A stretch of 46,599 nt of DNA from positions 1 through 46,599 of the forward strand of contig JAGVAP010000134.1 in assembly GCA_020060215.1 (NCBI GenBank), in the 5' to 3' direction. The notes under the pieces are model-generated. The model searched no databases and was not told the origin of the DNA. It was given only the letters and a program-made list of their open reading frames with translations. Every line of letters starts with the position of its first letter. Within the stretch, counting starts at the first letter, position 1. This DNA is from Deltaproteobacteria bacterium (GTDB lineage: Bacteria; Desulfobacterota; DSM-4660; Desulfatiglandales; HGW-15). Positions 11,436 to 20,121 of the stretch are shown piece by piece. The translations under genes were made by a program, and so were the position numbers.

Positions 11436-11936
11436 ATGAAACCACCTCATGACTGCATCCCATTTTCGATTCTGATGGCTGAGGATGATCCCGATGACAG
11501 GCTGTTTATAGAACAGGCGTTCAGGGATCTGCAGATAGCGGGGCAACTGCATTTCGTCGACAATGGGGAGGAGCTGATGAACTTCCTGCGCCGCCGCGGG
11601 ACTTACTCCGACCCTGTCCGCTCGCCCCGTCCGATCCTGATCCTTCTCGACCTCAACATGCCCAAGAAAGACGGCCGCCAGTGTCTTAAGGAAATCAAAT
11701 CGGACGCCAAACTGCGGAACATCCCGGTCGTGGTGTGGACTACCTCGAATCTCGAGGAAGACATCACGAGGTGCAACGAGGCGGGCGCCGATTCCTTCAT
11801 CACCAAGCCGGCGAGCTACCCGGGACTGCTGGAGGCGATCAGGGAGATCGGCATGAAGTGGTTTCCCGACTCCGTTTCGGCGGCCAACAGGGGCGGCCGG
11901 GCCGGCATCTCCGCCACGGCCGAGGCGCAGGGCTGA
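11436..11936 (+). CDS. Rcp1-type response regulator
   Basis: A 166-residue single receiver of the Rcp1 (phytochrome response regulator) type, recognised by the long loop after beta-2 (FLRRRGTYSDPVRSPRPILI) and the motif LLDLNMPKKDG with phospho-acceptor Asp72. The acidic patch is AEDDPDDR, Thr is in VVWTTSN and Lys in SFITKPAS. It lies 4 bp after the kinase-like gene, so they are co-expressed. No DNA-binding domain is present. Since the upstream kinase lacks its H-box His, the source of phosphate may be another kinase. Confidence 0.9.
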   Translation: MKPPHDCIPFSILMAEDDPDDRLFIEQAFRDLQIAGQLHFVDNGEELMNFLRRRGTYSDPVRSPRPILILLDLNMPKKDGRQCLKEIKSDAKLRNIPVVVWTTSNLEEDITRCNEAGADSFITKPASYPGLLEAIREIGMKWFPDSVSAANRGGRAGISATAEAQG

Positions 11937-12010
11937 AAACGGAATGGAATGCGTGACGAAGGAGCGTGGGAACGATGAGATGATGAAGCTCCTCGCTGAA
12001 AGCTCCTTGA

Positions 12011-12148
12011 AGGTTTCAGGTTTCAGTGTTCAGTCGATGGATTACCGGGCTGACACCCGAAACCTGACACCTGACACCCTGTACCGTCTCTCCTCGATCA
12101 AATCCTGACGCTTCCTCGGCAAGCGGCCCTGCTGACCGCTGACAGCCT
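12011..12148. repeat. Dispersed repeat A, copy 1
   Basis: The block contains TTTCAGTGTTCAG, TCGATGGATTACCGG, then AACCTGACACCTGACACCCT and GGCAAGCGGCCC in this order. The same parts recur in the same order and strand at 30401-30526. It fills the space between two convergent genes. Confidence 0.75.
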
Positions 12149-12150
12149 CA

Positions 12151-13245
12151 TCAAAGGGCTTCGACGAGGATCTCCGAGATCTCCTTTACCGGGATCCCTT
12201 TCTCCGTGGCCGGGTCTTCCAGGGTCATGACGCAGAACGGGCAGCTCGTGGCGAGGATTTCGGCCCCCTTCTCCACGGCCTCGATCACCCTCTTCTCGCT
12301 GTTTCTCTGATAGGGATGCTCCGCCTCGAAAAACATCCTTCCTCCGCCCCCCTCGCAGCAGAGTGAGTTCTCCCGGGCCCACGAGAACTCGAGAAGCTCG
12401 AGGCCCGACACGGCCTTCAGCGCCTCGCGCGGCGCATCGAACACCTTGTTCTGTTTCCCCAGGAAGCAGGGATCATGATAGATGACCTTCTTGTTGAACG
12501 GGGTCTTGAAAACGATGGCGGACCGGGCGATCATCTCGGCAAGGGGTTCGGTATAATGGGAGATCCTGATCCCCAGGTCGCCGTATTCCTTTTTCAGCGC
12601 GTTCATGCAGTGGGGCGAAAGGGCGATGATCTCCTGGACTCCGTATTTCTCGAAGGCGGCCGCATTCTGCCCCTGGAGCTCCTCGAAGAGCCCCGCCTCG
12701 CCCATCCTCCGGATCTCGTTGCCGCAGCAGGCCTCCTCCGCGCCTAAGATCCCGAATTCCAGTCCCCCCTTGTTGAAGATCCTCGCCACATTCACGGGGA
12801 TGACCATGCACCTGGGGTCATAGGCCTGGATGCAGCAGGTAAAGAGGAGTTTCTTGGAGTTCGTATCCTTCACGTGAGGGATTGCGAAGTCCAGCTCAGC
12901 GGTCCACGCACCCCGCTTCGGCTTGGGTCTGCCCCAGGGATTCTTCTGAACGTACGTGTTCTCAAGGGCCTTCTGTATGGTGGTGGGGATCTCCCCTTCT
13001 TCCACCAGGGCGGATCTGATCTCAATGATCATCTCCGACGGCTTTACGTCCCTGGGACACCTCAGGGTGCATTCGCCGCAGGACGTACAGTACCAGGGGA
13101 TGGATTCTTCAATGGCGCGGTCCAGGGTTTTCTTCCGAACCAGCTTACGTATGTTGAAGGGAGTGATGCCCGACTCAGGGCAACTACCCGAACACATACC
13201 GCACTGCATGCACATGGTGACCTTGCTGAGGTTCTGATCGGCCAT
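12151..13245 (-). CDS. HdrD-like iron-sulfur (CCG-domain) reductase
   Basis: A 364-residue protein joining an N-terminal double 4Fe-4S ferredoxin part (CMQCGMCSGSCP and CTSCGECTLRCP) to a C-terminal part with two cysteine-rich CCG regions (EEACCGNE in the first; SLCCEGGGGR and SCPFC in the second). This is the HdrD/GlpC-type layout, used for thiol-disulfide or quinone-linked electron transfer. In sulfate reducers such stand-alone subunits work with flavoproteins or membrane complexes, but no partner is next to it, so substrate and electron donor are unknown. ATG at 13245 has GGAG 8 bases upstream. It stands alone on the minus strand. Confidence 0.88.
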   Translation of the reverse strand: MADQNLSKVTMCMQCGMCSGSCPESGITPFNIRKLVRKKTLDRAIEESIPWYCTSCGECTLRCPRDVKPSEMIIEIRSALVEEGEIPTTIQKALENTYVQKNPWGRPKPKRGAWTAELDFAIPHVKDTNSKKLLFTCCIQAYDPRCMVIPVNVARIFNKGGLEFGILGAEEACCGNEIRRMGEAGLFEELQGQNAAAFEKYGVQEIIALSPHCMNALKKEYGDLGIRISHYTEPLAEMIARSAIVFKTPFNKKVIYHDPCFLGKQNKVFDAPREALKAVSGLELLEFSWARENSLCCEGGGGRMFFEAEHPYQRNSEKRVIEAVEKGAEILATSCPFCVMTLEDPATEKGIPVKEISEILVEAL

Positions 13246-13682
13246 AGCTCGACTCCGTGGCTAGAGGGTTCCGGTTGGATGAAAAAAGGGGTGAACTCCT
13301 CGTTTTCATCTGTTTGATTGTTTCCTGAATGCCATTCACTGTCAAGGTCAATAAAGGGTGCAAAAGGTCGGAGAATCGTTCCGCTTCGCTTCACTTGAGG
13401 TTTGAGGCAAGGAAGCGAATCGTCCTCACCCCTGACTTGATCTCCTGCCCCCAAGCCTCTGGCCTCAAGCCTCCAACCTTTTGTTGCTTTTGCCGCCTCC
13501 TTTGGCTATATGTTGCGGTCTAGCAAGGGGAGCGAGTGGTCCCTCGCCGCCCACGGAAACAGTCTGAGGCGGTCTCATCAAGTATTTGGACCCTGTGACC
13601 GATGAGGAGATCGTGGGATTGAACGTCCCCACCGCAATTTCGCTGGTGCAAACTCAAAGGATGTGGAAACGGACGAGGAACG
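13246..13682. other. 437-bp intergenic region between hdrD-like and pfk genes
   Basis: No gene is seen. It must hold divergent promoters for the genes on either side. Around 13393-13482 there are complementary stretches of TTGAGG / CCTCAAG type (ACTTGAGGTTTGAGGC against GCCTCTGGCCTCAAGCC), which look like another short dispersed intergenic repeat. Confidence 0.5.
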
Positions 13683-14972
13683 ATGGACGACAAAGATCTC
13701 GATCTGACGATTCACCGGCTGGGCGAGTGCCGAATCCCTTCACCGATGAAATCCAACCATGTGGTGCAAGACGATGAATTCGTCCTCCTGCATCACGATC
13801 TGCGGCTGGTCCGATCCATCCTGGAGGAAGGCCGGAATCCCCCGCAGTTCGAGACCGCCGGTCCGCGGGAGAAGATCTACTTCGATCCCTCCAAGCTCAA
13901 GTGCGGCATCGTGACCTGCGGAGGGCTGTGCCCCGGGCTGAACGACGTGATCCGCGCCCTTGTCCTGGGGCTGTTTCATCACTACGGGGTGAGAACCATT
14001 TTCGGTTTTCGATTCGGATTCGAAGGATTGACGTACCGCCACGGGCATGTCCCCCTCGAGTTGAACCCCACCGTGGTCGAGGAGATCCACAAGTTCGGAG
14101 GATCCATCCTCGGATCATCCCGCGGCCCCCAGGACGTCTTGGAGATGGTGGATACGCTGGAGAGGATGAACGTAGGCCTTCTTTTCACGATCGGCGGGGA
14201 CGGCACCCTGAAAGGAGCGAAGGCCATCGCGGAGGAGATCGGCCGCCGAAGACTGAAGATCGGCGTCATCGGTATCCCCAAGACCATTGACAACGACATC
14301 TCGTATGTCGAATCCTCTTTCGGGTTCGAGACGGCGGTGGCCGAGTCGCGGACCGCCATCTATTCCGCCCACGCCGAGGCGGTCGGCGCAAGAAACGGGA
14401 TCGGCCTTGTGAAGCTCATGGGGCGCGAGTCCGGTTTCATCGCGGCCAATGCGGCACTCGCCAACAACGACGTCAACTTCTGTCTGGTCCCCGAAGTGCC
14501 GTTTTCCCTGGAGGGTCTCCAGAAGGCCCTGGAGGAGAGGCTTCTGGCTCGGGGCCACGCGGTCATCGTGGTCGGGGAGGGCGCCGGACAGACCCTGATG
14601 ACCGGGACCGGGGAGAAGGATGCTTCAGGGAACACCCGGTTCAACGACGTGGGCCTGTTCCTGAAAGAGAGGATCAATCTGTACTTCAAGAAAGCGGGGA
14701 TGGAAGTCAATCTCAAGTACATCGACCCGAGTTATACGATCCGAAGCCTGCCGGCAAACCCCCGCGACTCCGCGTTCTGCCTGCTCCTGGGGCACAATGC
14801 CGTCCACGCCGGGATGACGGGCCGGACCAATATGCTGGTCGGATTCTGGAAGGGCGGGTTCACCCATGTCCCGATCCGTCTGGCCACATCCACCCGGAAG
14901 AAGATCGATCCGAAGGGCAGATTCTGGAGCGATGTGCTCTCCTCCACCGGGCAGCCCCGGGAAATGCCGTAG
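13683..14972 (+). CDS. pfkA: ATP-dependent 6-phosphofructokinase (PfkA family, long form)
   Basis: Glycolytic phosphorylation of fructose 6-phosphate. The 429-residue size and the leading 80-residue extension match the plant/spirochaete-type long PFKs. The phosphate-donor signature is GGDGT at 171-175; Gly174 stands where PPi-dependent enzymes have Asp, so ATP is the likely donor. PKTIDND (199-205) carries the catalytic base region and has Lys200, the residue usual in PPi enzymes; this Gly/Lys mix is known in this subgroup. MGRESGFIA is the substrate-binding motif. It is followed by glgX, suggesting a glycogen-to-glycolysis pair. A strict PPi-PFK role is unlikely but not excluded. Confidence 0.92.
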   Translation: MDDKDLDLTIHRLGECRIPSPMKSNHVVQDDEFVLLHHDLRLVRSILEEGRNPPQFETAGPREKIYFDPSKLKCGIVTCGGLCPGLNDVIRALVLGLFHHYGVRTIFGFRFGFEGLTYRHGHVPLELNPTVVEEIHKFGGSILGSSRGPQDVLEMVDTLERMNVGLLFTIGGDGTLKGAKAIAEEIGRRRLKIGVIGIPKTIDNDISYVESSFGFETAVAESRTAIYSAHAEAVGARNGIGLVKLMGRESGFIAANAALANNDVNFCLVPEVPFSLEGLQKALEERLLARGHAVIVVGEGAGQTLMTGTGEKDASGNTRFNDVGLFLKERINLYFKKAGMEVNLKYIDPSYTIRSLPANPRDSAFCLLLGHNAVHAGMTGRTNMLVGFWKGGFTHVPIRLATSTRKKIDPKGRFWSDVLSSTGQPREMP

Positions 14973-15012
14973 TTCTCAACGAAGAGAACCGGGAATGAAA
15001 GTTCATGATCTT

Positions 15013-15083
15013 CGGTTTTGATCATTTGGATTTTGGTCATTTGGAGTTGTTTCGGATTTCGGGATTCGTGCTTCGAATTTCCT
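15013..15083. repeat. Degenerate TTTCGAATTT-type dispersed repeat
   Basis: The pfk-glgX gap holds TTTTGATCATTTGGATTTTG followed by TTTCGGATTTCGGGATTCG and TTCGAATTT. A related segment in the opposite orientation is at 23815-23852. This is an AT-richer repeat without coding potential. Confidence 0.5.
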
Positions 15084-15138
15084 GGTCGCCCATATCCGGG
15101 GCGAAATGGGTTGAAAACACGAAGGGGGTACCGAACTC

Positions 15139-17256
15139 GTGGTAAGGTACAAGACCCGTCCCGGCTCCAGATACCCGCCCGGCGCCCGGGTGTTTCCCGA
15201 CGGGGTCAATTTTTCCGTGTTCAGCCGAAACGCCACGGGCGTCATGCTTTACCTCTATGAGCGCGAGGAGAGCCGCGCGCCCTTTCAGGTAGTACGGCTG
15301 GACCCACAGGAAAACCGCACCTTTTTTTTCTGGCATATCTTTGTCGAGGGGCTGAGGCCCGGCGCCTGTTACACGTGGCGGGTCTCCGGCCCGGACCATA
15401 CAAAGGAGAAGGGCTACCGCTTCGACCCGGGAAAAGACCTGCTGGATCCCTGGGCCCGTGCGATCACGGACAGGCTCTGGAGCAGGAGAAGGGCCAGGAG
15501 GCCCGGGGACAATCGGGCCTCGTCCATGAGGGCCGTGGTGGTGGACGAGGAGTATGACTGGGAGGGAGACCGGCCCCTCAACCATTCTCCGGAAAACGCG
15601 ATCATCTACGAGATGCACGTGGGCGGCTTCACGCGCCACCCCTCATCCGGGGCGACCGCTCCCGGCACCTTTTCCGCATTGGCGGAGAAGATCCCCTACC
15701 TCGTCGATCTCGGCGTCACGGACGTGGAGCTCATGCCGGTCATGGCCTTTGACGAGCAGGATGTCCCTGATCGGGCCGTTGCGAGAAATCTGATCAATTT
15801 CTGGGGGTACAGCCCGCACAGCTTCTTCGCCCTCCACCCGCGGTATTGCTCCTCCTGCGGACGGAATGAACGTCTCAAGGAGTTCCGGGACATGGTGAAG
15901 GCCTTCCACAAGGCGGGCATCGGAGTCATCCTCGACGTCGTCTTCAACCACACTGCAGAGGCGGGGGCCGACGGCCCGGTCATCCATTTCAAGGGGTTCG
16001 CAAACGAGATCTTCTACCTCCTGGACCGCCAGGACCGCAGGGTGTACAAGGATTACACCGGGTGCGGAAACACCATGAACTGCAATCACCCGGTGGTGTC
16101 CACCTTTCTCGTCTCCTGCCTGGAGTACTGGGTCCGGGAGATGCACGTGGATGGATTCCGCTTCGACCTCGCGAGCGTGCTTACGCGGGGTGAAGACGGA
16201 GAGCCCATGTACAACGCCCCGGTCCTGTGGAATATCGAGTTCTCCGACGTTCTCTCGCAGACCCATGTGATCGCAGAGGCCTGGGACGCCGGGGGGCTCT
16301 ACCAGGTGGGCGGGTTCCCCGGTTTTCGGTGGGCCGAGTGGAACGGCTGCTACAGGGATGTCATCCGCCGCTTCGTGCGCGGAGACAAGGGGCTCATCGG
16401 GGAGGTGGCCACCCGGATCAGCGGAAGCAGCGACCTCTACGAGTCCCAGGGAAGGCTTCCGATCAACAGCATCAATTTCGTCACCTGCCACGACGGATTC
16501 ACCCTCCATGACCTGGTGAGCTACAACCGCAAGCACAACGAGATGAACGGTGAGTCCAATCGAGACGGATGGGATGAGAACTTCAGTTGGAACTGCGGGG
16601 TGGAGGGGAAAACGGCGAATCCGCAGGTCCTCTCCCTGAGAAGCAAACAGGCCAAGAACTTCATGGCCGTCCTGTTCCTCAGCCAGGGCGTACCCATGTT
16701 CGTTGCGGGAGACGAGGTGCTTCGAACCCAGCGCGGCAACAACAACCCCTACTGCCAGGACAACCCGGTGAGCTGGTTCGATTGGACCCTCCCGGAAACG
16801 AACCGGGAGATGCTCCGGTTCGTGCAGGAGATGATCCGTTTCCGGAAACGCCATCCCGCTCTCATGCGAAAACATTTCCTGCGCGGCATCCGAAACGAGG
16901 GGAACAGGCTGCCGGACGTCACCTGGCACGGGCTCATGCTGGGGAAGCCCCTGTGGAACGATCCCGACGGTCAGCTTCTCGCCTTCACCCTCGCTGGAGC
17001 GGGTCCCGAGGAAGAGGACCTGCACGTGGTCTTCAATATGTCCGAAAGCCTCCTCGAACTGCCGGTCCCTGAGGTCGAGGGACGGTGCTGGAACATCGCG
17101 ATCGACACCGCAAAGGGTCCGCCCGAGGATATCCTTTCCCCGGCCGCCCAGCCGATGGTCAGGGAAGCGGTGATTCGGGTGAAACCCAGAAGCGTGGTCG
17201 TTCTGGAAAGCCGGGTGGTGGGGGCAGATCGCAAGCGGGAGCTTGCTCCTACATAA
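15139..17256 (+). CDS. glgX: Glycogen debranching enzyme GlgX (isoamylase type)
   Basis: Hydrolyses alpha-1,6 branch points in glycogen after phosphorylase trimming. The N-terminal CBM48-like region (about 10-100; PGARVFPDGVNFSVFSRNA) precedes a GH13 barrel with all catalytic residues: nucleophile Asp343 in FRFDLAS, acid/base Glu380 in IAEAWDAGG, and Asp452 in TCHDGF; DVVFNHT is conserved region I. Length 705 is typical. The GTG start at 15139 has GAAGGGGG about 10 bases before it. The last codons and the TAA lie in a dispersed repeat (17226-17256), so the tail DRKRELAPT is repeat-encoded. Confidence 0.95.
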   Translation: MVRYKTRPGSRYPPGARVFPDGVNFSVFSRNATGVMLYLYEREESRAPFQVVRLDPQENRTFFFWHIFVEGLRPGACYTWRVSGPDHTKEKGYRFDPGKDLLDPWARAITDRLWSRRRARRPGDNRASSMRAVVVDEEYDWEGDRPLNHSPENAIIYEMHVGGFTRHPSSGATAPGTFSALAEKIPYLVDLGVTDVELMPVMAFDEQDVPDRAVARNLINFWGYSPHSFFALHPRYCSSCGRNERLKEFRDMVKAFHKAGIGVILDVVFNHTAEAGADGPVIHFKGFANEIFYLLDRQDRRVYKDYTGCGNTMNCNHPVVSTFLVSCLEYWVREMHVDGFRFDLASVLTRGEDGEPMYNAPVLWNIEFSDVLSQTHVIAEAWDAGGLYQVGGFPGFRWAEWNGCYRDVIRRFVRGDKGLIGEVATRISGSSDLYESQGRLPINSINFVTCHDGFTLHDLVSYNRKHNEMNGESNRDGWDENFSWNCGVEGKTANPQVLSLRSKQAKNFMAVLFLSQGVPMFVAGDEVLRTQRGNNNPYCQDNPVSWFDWTLPETNREMLRFVQEMIRFRKRHPALMRKHFLRGIRNEGNRLPDVTWHGLMLGKPLWNDPDGQLLAFTLAGAGPEEEDLHVVFNMSESLLELPVPEVEGRCWNIAIDTAKGPPEDILSPAAQPMVREAVIRVKPRSVVVLESRVVGADRKRELAPT
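17226..17256. repeat. REP-like element forming the end of glgX
   Basis: GATCGCAAGCGGGAGCTTGC followed by TCCTACATAA matches one arm of the hairpin at 26008-26077 (AATCGCAAGCAGGAGCTTGC, TCCTACA). Here it is a single arm and supplies the glgX stop codon. Confidence 0.75.
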
Positions 17257-17303
17257 GAGAAGCCGCAAAGAGGGGCAATCGGCCGCGCTGACCTCTCACC
17301 CCT

Positions 17304-18416
17304 CTACTTGCCCGTCGCCGCGCAGATCATGGCCTTTACGTTCTCGAGTCTGGCGTTGGCGGGGATGTCGCAGCCGGAGTGGAGGATAAACCCTTCGGGC
17401 CCCAGCTCCCGGATCAGCCTCGAGGAATACGCGTACACGTCGTCAGGGGTTCCCATGGTCAGCTTGACGGCCGGTACATCCCCCATGAGGCACATGTGAT
17501 CGCCCAGGATCTCTTTGGCCTTGAACAGGTCTGTCGTGCCGTCGGTCGCGAGGATGCACCGACCCCTGGGAAGCTCCCTGAACCGGTTGAGGTCTCTGGT
17601 CCAGTCCCCGTCCAGATGGAGGATGGCCACCAGACCGGCGCCGGTCACCTCCTGAACGAGCCCTTGGAGATAGGGCCAGACAAAACGCTCCCACAAGGCG
17701 GGCTCCAGGTTCGCACTGGCTGAGCGCCACCCCCCGACCCATGTGGCCGGATAGCCCCATTCCTTCGCGGTCGCAATCGCCGCGGCGCAGGCGGTTGGGA
17801 CCATCGCGTCCATGACCGCCTCCACCTTGTCCGGGATGGTGTAGAGATCGTGAATGAACCGGACCATCGAGCGCCCCCCGCACAACTTGTCGAACGGCGG
17901 GACAATGGGACTCCCGGGGGTGAGGACCGGAATACCGAGGGGGTCGCAGGCGGATCTGGCGTTGAAGACCGGCTGACGGCCGGGCCGGAGGGACGGGGGC
18001 AGGTCGTCGAGGACGCGCTTCTGAAGGTAATCGTCGTAAAACTCTTCCCACCCGTATCGAAGGACGTCATCATAGTCCTCGACCTTCATGAGTTCCGTCT
18101 CGGACACCTGGTACGCGACGTTGTCCGGGAGCTCCCTGCCCGGGAGCTTCACCTTGGACATCCACATGCGGCTGAGATCGTATGCGTAGAACCCGATGTA
18201 ATCGGTGCCGTCCGCATCGCCGCACCGTCTGAAGGTCTCGATCATGGCTTCGGCGGAGCCGGAGATCGAACTGCAGAAATCGGGAAACGGCATCCCGGTA
18301 ACCCTTGCCGCAAACAGCGCGTAGAGGAGGACCACCGGGGTGCGGTCAGGCCTTTCCAATGCAATGGCCTTACGGATGCGCGCCTCTCTCTCCCTCAGGA
18401 GCATCTGGTTGTTCAT
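17304..18416 (-). CDS. URO-D-family methyltransferase-like protein (MtaA/MtbA type), with HxD...C metal-site pattern
   Basis: A 370-residue uroporphyrinogen-decarboxylase-fold protein of the COG0407 type used in corrinoid methyl transfer. The start (RIRKAIALERPDRTPVVLLY) is typical of these methyltransferases rather than of HemE. In MtaA/MtbA zinc is held by His-x-Cys and a later Cys; here ILHLDGD gives His-x-Asp and LHSGCDIP keeps the later Cys. It is divergent from the GntR regulator and faces the corrinoid protein cluster, so it probably belongs to the same system. The ATG at 18416 is favoured over an upstream in-frame start at 18599 because the conserved domain begins there. Confidence 0.82.
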   Translation of the reverse strand: MNNQMLLREREARIRKAIALERPDRTPVVLLYALFAARVTGMPFPDFCSSISGSAEAMIETFRRCGDADGTDYIGFYAYDLSRMWMSKVKLPGRELPDNVAYQVSETELMKVEDYDDVLRYGWEEFYDDYLQKRVLDDLPPSLRPGRQPVFNARSACDPLGIPVLTPGSPIVPPFDKLCGGRSMVRFIHDLYTIPDKVEAVMDAMVPTACAAAIATAKEWGYPATWVGGWRSASANLEPALWERFVWPYLQGLVQEVTGAGLVAILHLDGDWTRDLNRFRELPRGRCILATDGTTDLFKAKEILGDHMCLMGDVPAVKLTMGTPDDVYAYSSRLIRELGPEGFILHSGCDIPANARLENVKAMICAATGK

Positions 18417-18482
18417 GGTGTGAAGACCCGGCTTCGGTTCTCCCAAATACGTCGGTGAATCATGACCCCTCTCTGCAGCAAG

Positions 18483-18509
18483 GGTATACTTATTCAAATA
18501 AGCAGTCAA
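18483..18509 (-). promoter_or_regulatory. Candidate promoter with palindromic operator for the minus-strand URO-D gene
   Basis: On the minus strand TTGACT (18504-18509) and TATACC (18483-18488) are separated by 15 bp. The spacer is the palindrome CTTATT-TG-AATAAG (18489-18502). A palindrome inside a promoter next to a GntR gene is a plausible repressor site; the short spacer keeps confidence low. Confidence 0.35.
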
Positions 18510-18659
18510 CACGGCTGAACCGTAGATTTGGGACAGGTATAAGATAAGGAAAATATAGGCATTTATTTTTTCTGCAGAAATTCGCCTCCTCCCCTTCAAA
18601 ACAGACCTTGACGTGAATCCATCCCCTCTGATAACAGCTTATATAGAGGAGTGATAGGC

Positions 18660-19424
18660 ATGGCCGGCAGAACAACCATTCCGCATCTGCGCAGGGGTCG
18701 AATCGACCGAAAGACGCGCGGCCCGGCCTACCTGCAGCTGTCGAATCTGCTGCGACAGAAGATCGCGTCCGGAGAGTTCCACGCCGGTGAGCAGCTCCCT
18801 TCCGAATCGGAGCTCCGCCGGCAATACCACCTCAGCCAGATGACCGTCCGCAGGGCCATCAACCTCCTGCAGGAGCAGGGGCTCGTTTCCACCGCTCAGG
18901 GCAAGGGGACGTTTGTCCGGTCCATGAAGTTGGGGATGGGCTCTTTCGATCTGGAGGAGTTCCATCGTTTGTTCTCCGAAAAGGAGAGGACGACCGTCAA
19001 GCTGCTCGAGGTGGACCTGGTTTTTCCGGATGAGCGGACCGCTTCGAGACTTTCCGTGACCGGGGAGGATCGCGTAGTCTACATCAGAAGCCTCGTCTTC
19101 CGGGACGGCGCACCGGCCCTCCTTCACACGGAAAATCTCGTCTATGACCCCACCCGGCCCCTGGTGGAATCGGAGATGGAAGTGACCTCTCTCGACGGCC
19201 TCCTTTCCGGAAACGGACGGTCCGATTTCAAGAAGGGGGAGCTCAGCTTGCACGCGGCGGTCATCGACGAGACCGAGGCTGAACTGCTCCAGGTCCCGGT
19301 CATGTCTCCGGCCTTCAGGCTGGAGCACCTGTTTTACGACTTTGCCGACCGGGTCGCGAGTTGGGGCCGCTTCCTGTGCCGGGGGGATCTGCTCGGCTTC
19401 ACGACCAGGGTCGGACTCTGGTAG
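18660..19424 (+). CDS. GntR-family regulator with UTRA (HutC-type) sensor domain
   Basis: A 254-residue transcription factor. The winged helix domain (about 18-85) shows the GntR pattern PAYLQLSNLLRQKIASGEF, LPSESELRRQYHLSQMTVR and GKGTFV. The rest is a UTRA ligand-binding domain of the chorismate-lyase fold. The ATG at 18660 has AGAGGAG 9 bases upstream; an earlier GTG at 18651 has none at good spacing. It lies between one URO-D gene (divergent) and the corrinoid protein gene (13 bp downstream, same strand), so it likely controls the methyl-transfer/TRAP locus and its own expression. The ligand is probably the imported substrate. Confidence 0.9.
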   Translation: MAGRTTIPHLRRGRIDRKTRGPAYLQLSNLLRQKIASGEFHAGEQLPSESELRRQYHLSQMTVRRAINLLQEQGLVSTAQGKGTFVRSMKLGMGSFDLEEFHRLFSEKERTTVKLLEVDLVFPDERTASRLSVTGEDRVVYIRSLVFRDGAPALLHTENLVYDPTRPLVESEMEVTSLDGLLSGNGRSDFKKGELSLHAAVIDETEAELLQVPVMSPAFRLEHLFYDFADRVASWGRFLCRGDLLGFTTRVGLW

Positions 19425-19437
19425 GCGGGAAAAGATC

Positions 19438-20079
19438 ATGCACCCGATCAAGGATCGACTCGTCACACAGATTGCCGAACTCGACGAGAGGGGCGTGCTG
19501 GAGACGGTGCGGGAGTCCATGCAATCGGGCTATGACCCCTTCCGCATCATCGAGGCCTGTCAGGAAGGTGTCCGCCTGGTGGGGGTGCAATATGAGAAAG
19601 GGCGCTACTTCATAGCAGGGCTGATCATGGCCGGGTTGATCCTGAAGAGCGTGATCGGGTTGATCCGACCCCAGCTGCATGGTCGCGTGCACGGTCGCAG
19701 CAAGGGGAACATCGTGATCGGCACCGTGCAGGGAGACATCCATGATATCGGGAAAAACCTGGGGGCCATGCTGCTCAGCTGCGAGGGATTCCATATGATC
19801 GATATGGGGGTGGATGTCCCCCCCGAAACCTTCGTGAAGGCGGTGCTCGAGTACCGGCCCAGGATCGTGGGGCTTTCCTGTCTGCTGACCACCGCTTTCG
19901 ACGGGCTCAAACAGACCATCGACGCCGTCAAGAAGGCCGGCTTGAGGACGGGGCTCCCGATCATCATCGGCGGAAGCATGCTCGAAGAGAGCGTCTGCGA
20001 ATATGCGGGCGCAGACTACTGGACCAGGGACGCCATCATGGGGGTTCAGTGGTGCAGGTGGGTCATCGAAAGGAAATAG
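19438..20079 (+). CDS. Corrinoid (B12-binding) methyl-carrier protein, MtbC/MtaC type
   Basis: A 213-residue methyl-carrier protein. The first 90 residues form the helical cap domain (VRESMQSGYDPFRIIEACQEG; EKGRYFIAGLIMAG). The second half is a B12-binding Rossmann domain with the ligand motif GDIHDIGKN (His102 is the lower axial cobalt ligand), then GVDVPPETFV and IIIGGSM. These proteins shuttle a methyl group from a substrate methyltransferase to a second methyltransferase. It sits between the GntR regulator and two URO-D-type proteins, the usual arrangement of such systems. No MtaB/MttB-type substrate methyltransferase and no corrinoid reactivase (RamA type) is seen in the window. Confidence 0.93.
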   Translation: MHPIKDRLVTQIAELDERGVLETVRESMQSGYDPFRIIEACQEGVRLVGVQYEKGRYFIAGLIMAGLILKSVIGLIRPQLHGRVHGRSKGNIVIGTVQGDIHDIGKNLGAMLLSCEGFHMIDMGVDVPPETFVKAVLEYRPRIVGLSCLLTTAFDGLKQTIDAVKKAGLRTGLPIIIGGSMLEESVCEYAGADYWTRDAIMGVQWCRWVIERK

Positions 20080-20121
20080 GCCGGGCGGACCACCCGCCTC
20101 AACAGGATCAGGAGGAGTGCC

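Noticed and set aside
15643..17268. A 541-codon open frame on the minus strand
   Set aside because: Shadow of glgX, which has all catalytic motifs on the other strand.
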